This document shows positions 1 to 6,558 of a stretch of 64,000 nucleotides of DNA, one piece after another (the stretch's first letter is position 1; the number at the start of each line of letters is the position of its first letter). Position numbers and translations under genes: made by a program. The stretch comes from Aminobacterium sp. MB27-C1 (GTDB taxonomy: Bacteria > Synergistota > Synergistia > Synergistales > Aminobacteriaceae): assembly GCF_030908405.1 (NCBI RefSeq), contig NZ_CP133089.1, forward strand, positions 682,001-746,000. The letters are read 5' to 3'. A model generated the notes under the pieces. The model worked only from the letters and a program-made list of their open reading frames with translations. It was not told the origin of the DNA and made no database searches.

Positions 1-107
1 AGATAACAGTCTATCCGTATAACGTTACGGAACTTGAAAACGTTGCTTCTATCCGGTGGGCGCTGGGATATCAAGCAGTTGAAACAGTTACAGTTTATCC
101 ACTTTAG
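1..107 (+). CDS. C-terminal end of a phage structural protein (partial)
   Basis: An open frame enters from the left edge (first full codon at base 3) and stops with TAG at 105-107. Its last residues read ...SIRWALGYQAVETVTVYPL. It ends 10 bases before the tail-fibre start, and its stop lies inside the fibre gene's ribosome binding site, as expected in a tightly packed phage late operon. In many prophages the gene before the collar fibre encodes a baseplate or tail-tip protein, so that role is an inference. Too little is visible to name a family. Confidence 0.55.
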   Translation, partial: ITVYPYNVTELENVASIRWALGYQAVETVTVYPL

Positions 108-117
108 GAGGTGTGAT

Positions 118-1581
118 ATGGCTGAAAATTTTTATACTATTTTAACTAATGTGGGGAAAGCAAAACTTGCCAACGCCCAGGCGTTGGGAACGAAAGTGGA
201 GTTTTCTTCCATAGCTGTTGGAGATGGGGCTGGAAACTACTACGAACCTGCCGAATCGCAAGCAGCTCTTAAAAATGAGGTTTGGCGTGGGCCGATAAAT
301 CAGATAAAAACGGATGAGGCAAATCCGAATTGGATTGTTGTTGAAGTGGTGATTCCTACCACGACGGGAAGCTTTACAGTTCGGGAAGCTGGAATTATTG
401 ATTCTGAGGGAGACCTGATAGCTCTGGGCAAATACCCGGCTACATACAAGCCAGCTCTGGCTGAGGGATCTGGAAAAGATCTTTATATCCGGATGATTTT
501 AGAGGTGTCGAACGCGTCTGCAATTACGTTGAAGATTGACCCTGCTGTTGTGCTGTCAACACGTGGATATGTCGATGAGAGCATTGCAGAGCATAACACA
601 GACCCCTTGGCGCATGGGAATCTGCCTTATCAGAAAACCTCGCAAAAAGATCAACCGGGTGGGTATGTTGGGTTAGATGCAGAGAGAAAAATAAATAAAG
701 ATAGGTTGCCTGACGGTACTGGCATTCCAGTTGGTTTTATCGGCATTTTCTTGGCTGAAACACCGCCTGCTGGGTGGCTTGAGTGTAATGGTTCTTTAGT
801 CAGTAGAGAAACATATCCGGAATTATGGGCATATGCTCAAAGTTCTGGAAACATTCTAGCGGAAGATACAACGGCAAATGAAGGACACTTCACAGTGGGG
901 AATGGCCTTACCACTTTCAGGTTACCTAACCCACAAGGAACGTTTTTCAGGGTACTCGATAAAACCCGCGGAGTTGACCCCGATTCTGGCAGAGTTGTTG
1001 GTAGTGAGCAGATGGATGCTTTTAAAAGTCATACGCATTTATTAGGGACCACGACAGAAACTCTTGGGAACGCGGTTTATGTACTAAGAACACAAATGGG
1101 AAGCTCCTTATTATCTTCTGAGAGTGGAATTACAAGTACTGGTGATTCTGAAACCCGCCCACGCAACACTGCTATTCTCTGTTGCATTAAGGCTTTTGAC
1201 GGAGCGACCAACCAAGGGCTAATAGATATTACAGCTTTAGCAAATGAACTAAACAATAAAGTTGATAAGGTAGATATCAAAGCTCCGGGAGATGCTCCAA
1301 TGTATGTTTGTCGTGCGTGGGTAAATTTTGATGCCTCATCAGGAACTCCCGTCATAAAAAACAGCGCGAACGTTTCTAGCATTGTGAAAATAGATGTTGG
1401 GAAATTTACAATAAATTTTCAAACACCAATGTCAACTGGAACCCCTTCTGTTAGTGCTATTTGTCGGTTTCTTGGTTCTGCTCTTATATTATCCACAGAA
1501 AATAAAGTTGATATATTTACAACAAATTACAATGCTGTTCCCGTCGATGTTGAAAATAATTGTGTAGCTGTATTTTGCTAG
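118..1581 (+). CDS. Prophage tail-collar fibre protein
   Basis: This 487-residue protein is a phage tail fibre, expected to sit at the tail tip and contact the host surface. Residues 1-170 match the DUF3751-type collar-fibre N-terminus (FYTILTNVGKAKLA, VGDGAG, a beta-rich stretch, then VREAGIID). Residues about 210-360 carry a phage tail-collar domain, with the typical GFIGIFLAETPPAGWLECNG opening and a RPRNTAILCCIKA end. The C-terminus is beta-rich and probably forms the variable tip. The ATG at 118 follows AGGAGGTGTGAT, a clear ribosome binding site. A longer frame opens upstream but lacks such a site and would overlap the preceding gene. The two small genes that follow are coupled to it. 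Confidence 0.9.
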   Translation: MAENFYTILTNVGKAKLANAQALGTKVEFSSIAVGDGAGNYYEPAESQAALKNEVWRGPINQIKTDEANPNWIVVEVVIPTTTGSFTVREAGIIDSEGDLIALGKYPATYKPALAEGSGKDLYIRMILEVSNASAITLKIDPAVVLSTRGYVDESIAEHNTDPLAHGNLPYQKTSQKDQPGGYVGLDAERKINKDRLPDGTGIPVGFIGIFLAETPPAGWLECNGSLVSRETYPELWAYAQSSGNILAEDTTANEGHFTVGNGLTTFRLPNPQGTFFRVLDKTRGVDPDSGRVVGSEQMDAFKSHTHLLGTTTETLGNAVYVLRTQMGSSLLSSESGITSTGDSETRPRNTAILCCIKAFDGATNQGLIDITALANELNNKVDKVDIKAPGDAPMYVCRAWVNFDASSGTPVIKNSANVSSIVKIDVGKFTINFQTPMSTGTPSVSAICRFLGSALILSTENKVDIFTTNYNAVPVDVENNCVAVFC

Positions 1582-1592
1582 GAGGTTTTAAC

Positions 1593-1790
1593 ATGCAAGT
1601 AATTTTATTTCCTATAGATGAAAAAGTTGCCGTAATGACACCTGTCGGAGATTCTCTCACAACGGCAAAAAAAGATGTACCGGCAGGAGTTCCTTTTATT
1701 ATCATAGATTCAACTGAATTACCTACTGCACCTCAAGAAACATGGGAAGTTGATTTTTCAAATCCCGATGGTTATGGGGGTGAGGCGTAG
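1593..1790 (+). CDS. Small prophage protein after the tail fibre
   Basis: This 65-residue protein (MQVILFPIDEKVAVMTPVGD...) starts at an ATG preceded by AGGAGGTTTTAAC, 11 bases after the fibre stop. I do not recognise a named family. It has no membrane segment or signal peptide. Its position between the fibre and a fibre-assembly-like gene, and its overlap with the next gene (stop TAG and start GTG share one base), suggest a fibre accessory or small virion protein. That role rests on position alone. Confidence 0.75.
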   Translation: MQVILFPIDEKVAVMTPVGDSLTTAKKDVPAGVPFIIIDSTELPTAPQETWEVDFSNPDGYGGEA

Positions 1791-2167
1791 TGGTCAGGAT
1801 AACCGTAAATACAGCAAAATTATTAACTTTAAAAATAACTGAAAAAAAAGAGGAAATAAAACAGGCATGGCTGAATGAGATAGAAAAAGTCGGTATGCCT
1901 ATAGAAGGCCACAATTTTAATGTTGATTTTGGAGTAGAAGATGCTCTTATTTGGCAGGAGGGCGTTCAATATGTGGCTCCAGAAGTAACTGAAGTAGAGG
2001 TAAGAGCTATAGATAACACATTTTATTCTTTACCTAGAAATGTTTATGAATCTATACCTGTTTTACAGAAAGCATATTATGCTCAAATGCTGCAGAAAAA
2101 ATGGGAACTTCAAAAGCAAGCTGATAATGCTGCAACATTAGAAGAGCTAGAACAAATCAACTGGTAA
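1790..2167 (+). CDS. Tail-fibre assembly-like prophage protein
   Basis: This 125-residue protein starts at GTG 1790, overlapping the previous stop by one base (TAGTG), so translation is probably coupled. The C-terminal half is helical and charged (VLQKAYYAQMLQKKWELQKQADNAATLEELEQI). The middle contains a short beta region (FNVDFGVEDALIWQEGVQYV). This plan, a beta N-terminal half with a helical tail directly after the fibre gene, resembles DUF4376-type or tail-fibre assembly proteins of other phages. The resemblance is weak at sequence level and the call depends mainly on position. Confidence 0.65.
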   Translation: MVRITVNTAKLLTLKITEKKEEIKQAWLNEIEKVGMPIEGHNFNVDFGVEDALIWQEGVQYVAPEVTEVEVRAIDNTFYSLPRNVYESIPVLQKAYYAQMLQKKWELQKQADNAATLEELEQINW

Positions 2168-2191
2168 AAGAACAAGCTAAATTAAACACTC

Positions 2192-2222
2192 GAGAGGTTG
2201 CCTACTCGGCAGCCTCTTTCTT
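2192..2222 (+). terminator. Rho-independent terminator after the fibre genes
   Basis: A hairpin with arms AGAGGTTGCC (2193-2202) and GGCAGCCTCT (2208-2217), one G-U pair and a 5-base loop, is followed by TTCTTT. It separates the tail-fibre cluster from the lysis genes. Confidence 0.7.
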
Positions 2223-2245
2223 TATGGAGAGGAGGGATGTATCAC

Positions 2246-2623
2246 ATGTTTTCAGAGCACTTTAGCAGATCTGAACTTGCATGCCGTTGTGGGTGTGATA
2301 GGTGCGATATCAAACCGGAACTTTTGAATCTTTTAGAAAAGATCCGCTCTCTGATGGGAACGCCAATCTTCATCAATTCCGGCTACCGCTGCCCTACGCA
2401 TAACAAAAAAGTGGGGGGGGTTCCAAATAGCTGGCATATGCAAGGCATAGCCGCAGATATTCGCCAAACAAAATGTTCTAACGATATTTTTCATTCAAAG
2501 GTTCTTCAGGCATATGAAGAGGGAAAACTTCCAGAGTTGGGAGGTTTGGGATTTTATAACGGAAGAATTCACGTAGATACACATAAATCTAGAGACGGAC
2601 ATTTACGTCAATGGAGAGGGTAA
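2246..2623 (+). CDS. Prophage M15-type peptidoglycan peptidase (endolysin)
   Basis: This 125-residue protein is a member of the M15 (M15_3) D-Ala-D-Ala carboxypeptidase-like family used by many phages as lysins. Metal-ligand motifs are visible: SGYRCPTHN with SWH (His64) and AADI (Asp71) in the middle, and a C-terminal IHVDTH. A cysteine-rich patch (CRCGCDRC, residues 13-20) sits near the N-terminus. The ATG at 2246 is chosen because GGAGAGGAGGG ends 9 bases upstream; an ATG at 2237 would abut the ribosome binding site. No signal peptide is present, so export would depend on the holins encoded next. Confidence 0.88.
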   Translation: MFSEHFSRSELACRCGCDRCDIKPELLNLLEKIRSLMGTPIFINSGYRCPTHNKKVGGVPNSWHMQGIAADIRQTKCSNDIFHSKVLQAYEEGKLPELGGLGFYNGRIHVDTHKSRDGHLRQWRG

Positions 2624-2624
2624 C

Positions 2625-2873
2625 ATGACAGGAGACGAAAATAAAATTCTTCTTGAAATTAGGGATCGTACAACCCGAATAGAACAACGTTTAGAAGATC
2701 GTGATAGGCAATGTGTTCTTCATGCAAAGGCCATAGCAGCTTTAGACGAACGTATTGATCACATAGAACGTCAGCTTACGGGATTGAGATCATGGATTGC
2801 TTCTGCAGGTCTCATTGGTGGAATCTTTGGCTGGGTAGCTCACACTGTATTGCCTACTATGACAGGGAGGTAG
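2625..2873 (+). CDS. Holin-like small membrane protein (XhlA-like plan)
   Basis: This 82-residue protein begins one base after the lysin stop. Residues 1-55 form a charged coiled coil (heptads in RTTRIEQRLEDRDRQ and ALDERIDHIERQL). Residues about 56-78 form one transmembrane helix. A coiled coil followed by a single membrane helix next to a lysin is the plan of XhlA/hemolysin-type phage lysis proteins. The assignment rests on architecture and neighbourhood. Confidence 0.7.
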   Translation: MTGDENKILLEIRDRTTRIEQRLEDRDRQCVLHAKAIAALDERIDHIERQLTGLRSWIASAGLIGGIFGWVAHTVLPTMTGR

Positions 2874-2876
2874 AAG

Positions 2877-3368
2877 ATGAATATTCTTGAAGTAGCACCC
2901 GTTATAGGACAATTAATAGATAAAGTTGTTCCCAACCCCAATCAGGCAAATGAACTAAAAATAGAACTAGCCAAACTCGACATAAAGAGAGATATAGCCA
3001 AACTTGATGTTCAGAAAGCTTGGTTATCTAACAAAAGTCCGTACGTGGCGGGAGCAATTCCGACAATTTTGTGGATGGTTAGTTTCGTTATCTTATTCAA
3101 CCACGTAGTGGCTCCTTTATTATCGTGGGGATTTCAAGCTACAGTCCCTGCCTTGGAACTACCTGGATATTACGTAGATATGGCTTCTACAATTGTGATT
3201 GGGTTATTCGTGAAAAAAGCATGGGATAACACAGATGTAAAAATTGGGGGATTCCATTCTCCCGTAAAATCAGAAGTAGAAGAGAGAGGTAGAGAGAGTC
3301 CTGATTATTACAAGAAGAGGTATGAGGAACTAGTAAGAGAACATCAACAAAAGGAGGCATCTACATGA
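2877..3368 (+). CDS. Phage holin, 3TM-type
   Basis: This 163-residue protein has an amphipathic N-terminus containing a repeated KLDI/KLDV pattern, two clear hydrophobic segments (about 58-80 and 98-113) and a charged C-terminal tail (SPDYYKKRYEELVREHQQKEAST). It resembles the 3TM holin family of tailed phages and gene-transfer agents (sequence around SPYVAGAIPTILWMVSF). Holins make the inner-membrane hole that releases the lysin. Spacing to the upstream holin-like gene is 3 bases. Its stop overlaps the next start (ATGA). Confidence 0.75.
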   Translation: MNILEVAPVIGQLIDKVVPNPNQANELKIELAKLDIKRDIAKLDVQKAWLSNKSPYVAGAIPTILWMVSFVILFNHVVAPLLSWGFQATVPALELPGYYVDMASTIVIGLFVKKAWDNTDVKIGGFHSPVKSEVEERGRESPDYYKKRYEELVREHQQKEAST

Positions 3369-3481
3369 GTTTTGCAGATATAGCTGGAAAAAGCTGGTCA
3401 TACTTGGGGTTGATTTTTACTTTGGTAGTTATGGGTAGCTTTATATATCATGAAAAACGAGGCAAGTGGCCTTGGAACTAA
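3365..3481 (+). CDS. 38-residue prophage membrane protein
   Basis: This short reading frame (MSFADIAGKSWSYLGLIF...) overlaps the holin stop by four bases (ATGA), and AAGGAGG lies just upstream at 3351-3357. It encodes one transmembrane helix (about residues 12-29) and a basic tail (HEKRGKWPWN). It ends 7 bases before a strong terminator, so it is the last gene of the late operon. It could modulate holin function or be a spanin-like small membrane protein. Sequence gives no further clue. Confidence 0.75.
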   Translation: MSFADIAGKSWSYLGLIFTLVVMGSFIYHEKRGKWPWN

Positions 3482-3487
3482 ATATAA

Positions 3488-3545
3488 CACCCCAGAGTAG
3501 CGTTTATTTTTCTAGAAATTCTCTGGGGTGTATTTTTTATTTTCT
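3488..3545 (+). terminator. Rho-independent terminator closing the prophage late operon
   Basis: Perfect 10-bp arms CACCCCAGAG (3488-3497) and CTCTGGGGTG (3521-3530) enclose a 23-base loop and are followed by TATTTTTTATTTTC. It lies 6 bases after the last prophage gene. Confidence 0.88.
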
Positions 3546-3936
3546 TGTCTTGCTTCTTTGGAAAAACTCCTACCGGGCGGGAGTTGCAAAAAACATAAGA
3601 ATGAAAAATCTAATTAAAATTAGATAGAAAAATTTCATTTAATTTATCGTGCTACTTTATTTATTTTTATATAAAGAGTACGAGGTTCGACGAGGTGTAA
3701 ACAAGGGGACTATCTAGCGGAGAATATGTGAGAAAGAAATTTTCTTGAAAATATACTGATCCTTTTTCTTTATAATGTTTCTACGTTTCGTAGCAATGCA
3801 CTATACTATTAAATATTTCAAGAGGAAGTGACGTTTGGTAAAAGAGTTCCCTTTTGACATTATTTGAAGTAAAAGTTCTATTAATTTTATAGTACAATTA
3901 CTATGTGTTCTTATTATGAAAATAGGGGGACTTAAA
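3546..3936. other. Prophage/chromosome boundary region, no gene seen
   Basis: This is about 390 bases of AT-rich sequence. It contains a short hairpin (AACTCC...GGAGTT, near 3565-3585) and a stretch of A/T-rich direct sequence. I found no tRNA, integrase or clear attachment site. If the prophage ends here, its attachment core would lie in this stretch, but the matching left end is outside the window. Confidence 0.4.
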
Positions 3937-4782
3937 ATGGCTCGTCCTTCGGCTAAAAGATGGCATGAAACGAAATTTACACTAAGATATGTACCAATTA
4001 ACAAGAAAAGAGGCAGCCGAATTAACGCTCAAGATTTTTGTAAATCTATTGATGGTCTTGCTAGAACAATAAAAGCTGCAGCAAAAGCGATTCATAAAGA
4101 AGAAGTTTCCCTAGAAATAGAGGGGCACGTAAAAAAAGGTTCAGTGGTAGTAAGCTTAATAGAAGTTTCAAAACTATCATTACTTCCTATGATAGATTAT
4201 ATTATTATTAATCCAGCCTCTCTTATACATCTAATAAGATTCTTAAAGAAAACTCAATATAGAATAGAAGAAATATTGCCTGATGGATTATGCCGCATTA
4301 TTACCGAAGACAACAGAGAATATAAAACAAGTACAGATTCAGCGGAACTTTATCGAGATAAAAAAGTGATGCAACATTTTAAAACTTTTCTTTCGGCGAC
4401 GTCCACTTACAAAGAAGAAATTACAACAGGTGATAAATTAACCAAAATAGAATTGACATCTTCTGATTATGAGAATATTCCTGATATAACTGAAGAGGAA
4501 TATGAAGAAAGAAGAATTATACTTCAGCCTATTATCACAAATGTGATAGGGCAAGATAATGGGTGGCGTTTTGATTACGTTCAAGAAGGGAAAGCTATCC
4601 ATGTAGACATGGAAGACGAGGTCTTTCTTTCTCTTATCCGTGAAAACAGAATAATTTTGCGTAGTACAGATAAACTTGAAGTTAATTTAAAAATCACAAA
4701 GAAATTTGGTAATAAGACAACTTATCGTTATACGGTTACGAAAGTTTGCAGATACAACAACAAAAGCTTATCCGAAAATTGA
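3937..4782 (+). CDS. Hypothetical protein, 281 residues
   Basis: I do not recognise this protein. It starts at ATG 3937, preceded by AGGGGGA 6 bases upstream. The N-terminus is basic (MARPSAKRWHETKFTLRYVPINKKRG). A middle segment (SVVVSLIEVSKLSLLPMIDYIIINPASLIHLIRFLKK) is hydrophobic and may be membrane-interacting. The C-terminal half has alternating beta strands with charged loops. The following gene starts 20 bases downstream, so the two probably form an operon. Position beside a prophage end suggests accessory cargo (moron) genes, but no function can be inferred. Confidence 0.75.
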   Translation: MARPSAKRWHETKFTLRYVPINKKRGSRINAQDFCKSIDGLARTIKAAAKAIHKEEVSLEIEGHVKKGSVVVSLIEVSKLSLLPMIDYIIINPASLIHLIRFLKKTQYRIEEILPDGLCRIITEDNREYKTSTDSAELYRDKKVMQHFKTFLSATSTYKEEITTGDKLTKIELTSSDYENIPDITEEEYEERRIILQPIITNVIGQDNGWRFDYVQEGKAIHVDMEDEVFLSLIRENRIILRSTDKLEVNLKITKKFGNKTTYRYTVTKVCRYNNKSLSEN

Positions 4783-4802
4783 CTATTATAGTGGAGGCCG
4801 CC

Positions 4803-5447
4803 ATGGATATGTCATTCTGGGCAATGATGTCAGCCATTGCGTCGTTAATAGCTTCGTTTTGTTCATTGAGGCAAGTGATTTTAACGAGAAAACAGTATAA
4901 TGAAGAGCGTCAACCTAAATTATTCCCAACAGGGCTTAATTTTAGGCAGGAGGAATTGAAAGAAGGTATAGAAAGTGATAAAAATGAATTGCCACAAATT
5001 GGATTCATTAACATGGGGGTTTACCCTGCTATAAATATAGTGGCTGAATGGGATGTCCCTTATCTAGGTAATTTGTGCGATTATACAGAACGTCAAAATT
5101 GCGAAAATGGAATAAGAAAAAGTTCACGTATTAACGAGGTAAATTATAAAAAGTATAAAGCTGAAAACACCGATATTAGGCAAGAAAAGGTAAGGTGTTG
5201 GTCAATAGGTAAAAAGGCAGAGGATTCTGTGTCTATAGTAGTTCCGCGAGCGATACTATTACTTTTGTACATATGTTACATAGAAAAAATTCCTTTTCCA
5301 GAAGCAGAACTTGCATTGAGATATCAAAATCCTTCATTAAAGAAATTCACATACATATACACCATAAAATGGTTAGCTAATCAGGATAGGAAGAGAAGCA
5401 GTACTATTTATAAAGCAGAATTTATTCTGTCAGAAAGGACAAAATAA
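4803..5447 (+). CDS. Hypothetical membrane-anchored protein, 214 residues
   Basis: The ATG at 4803 follows GTGGAGG. Residues 1-24 form one hydrophobic helix (SFWAMMSAIASLIASFCSL), followed by a polar linker (RKQYNEERQPKLFP) and a soluble beta-rich domain with a second hydrophobic stretch (VPRAILLLLYICYIE, around residue 145-160). This plan, a short N-terminal membrane helix followed by RxxxYxxxxxP, is common in small accessory proteins of mobile and defence regions. No named family is recognised. It probably shares a transcript with the 281-residue gene upstream. Confidence 0.72.
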   Translation: MDMSFWAMMSAIASLIASFCSLRQVILTRKQYNEERQPKLFPTGLNFRQEELKEGIESDKNELPQIGFINMGVYPAINIVAEWDVPYLGNLCDYTERQNCENGIRKSSRINEVNYKKYKAENTDIRQEKVRCWSIGKKAEDSVSIVVPRAILLLLYICYIEKIPFPEAELALRYQNPSLKKFTYIYTIKWLANQDRKRSSTIYKAEFILSERTK

Positions 5448-5500
5448 AAAATCATCGTTAATCCTTTTACATTCTTGTAATATCCCACCTATGAATAAAA

Positions 5501-6472
5501 CTAAAAAAAATAAGAAAATATAAAAAGTAGCTTATTATGATTGCTAAAAGCCGTAACTGTTCCCTTTTGTGGCGCTATTAATCGTGGAGCGGGGATTCCT
5601 TCTAATCCAATAACAGTTTGTGACGGTTTTTCTCCATCTATAGAAAGCACAACCATGTCGTGGTCTGGGTGCTGAGTGCGTTTTGTTGATCGAGCTGCTA
5701 TAGCACTTTCGACTTCGTATAATACCCACGAGGGTGCTCTTTTTACATTCGCAAATCCGATGTAATCAAGGTTGCTTTTGCTGTTGTCGTAGCTGTATCG
5801 TCCTTTGCCGAGGGCTAATAAGGGGAAGGAACACCCAGTAGGCGTGTCAGTGTTGTAGTCTCCGAGTATGAAAACGGGACCTTTCAGTGTCGATACAAGT
5901 TTGTTGATCCCATCGATTTGGGCGTTGCGTTTAGCCTCGTTATATCGTTTGGCCTGATCTTGGTCTTTTTTCCCTCTGGTACTCTGGCTTTTGAGGTGCA
6001 CGTTGACCAGGGTAAATTGGCGGTTTTTCTCTTTGTCTAGGAAGGTAGCTACGAGATTGGGGCGGTCATTTAGTTTGTAGCTTTTCCCCTCAAATCGGAA
6101 AGAGGCATTGGCTCCATAAGCGAAGGGGCCGTCTAGAAGTTTTAAGTTTTCGCTATTCCAGAGAAAGTAAAGATCTTGTCTTCCGCCTGTGTCGTTTCCT
6201 GCATATTTCCATTTTGGCAAGAATTTAGTAACGAAATATCTCATTGCGGCGTTTCCCTTGATTTCCTGGAGGGCTAAAACATCAGCGCCAGAAAAGGTGA
6301 TGGTCTTGGCTAGGTTGGCGCAATCAGAGGGGGAGTAGGCCTTTTTCCCCGAGACGTCGAAATACTCGATATTCATGGTTCCAATGGAGAGTGCTAATGC
6401 CTGGCTGGCGATGGTTAAGAAAATGGCGGTCAGAAGGCTGGCAAAAATAGAACGTTTTCGATTTCGAATCAT
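5501..6472 (-). CDS. Secreted endonuclease/exonuclease/phosphatase-family protein
   Basis: This 323-residue protein has an N-terminal signal peptide (about 1-27, ending SQALA) and an EEP-fold catalytic domain (DNase I-like). Motifs in order are TMNIEYF, LALQEIKG (metal-binding Glu), LVNVHLKS (His), LGDYNTDTP (Asp-x-Asn), LDYIGF and HPDHDMVVL (catalytic His). Family members hydrolyse phosphodiesters in DNA or phospholipid head groups with a divalent metal; here the enzyme would act in the periplasm or outside. ATG 6472 is preferred over an upstream TTG because GAGGAG lies 7 bases before it. It follows the usher-like gene on the same strand with an 86-base gap, so co-transcription is possible. 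Confidence 0.88.
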   Translation of the reverse strand: MIRNRKRSIFASLLTAIFLTIASQALALSIGTMNIEYFDVSGKKAYSPSDCANLAKTITFSGADVLALQEIKGNAAMRYFVTKFLPKWKYAGNDTGGRQDLYFLWNSENLKLLDGPFAYGANASFRFEGKSYKLNDRPNLVATFLDKEKNRQFTLVNVHLKSQSTRGKKDQDQAKRYNEAKRNAQIDGINKLVSTLKGPVFILGDYNTDTPTGCSFPLLALGKGRYSYDNSKSNLDYIGFANVKRAPSWVLYEVESAIAARSTKRTQHPDHDMVVLSIDGEKPSQTVIGLEGIPAPRLIAPQKGTVTAFSNHNKLLFIFSYFF

Positions 6473-6558
6473 GGTCAAACTCCTCGCGGCTTTTTCGATT
6501 ATGTCTATACGTTTTGTCTATATCAGTCTTGCACAAAACGATTAATCCGCAAGGGAAT

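Noticed and set aside
3546-3936. Prophage attachment site
   Set aside because: Without the left prophage end no duplicated core can be shown, and no tRNA or integrase lies here.
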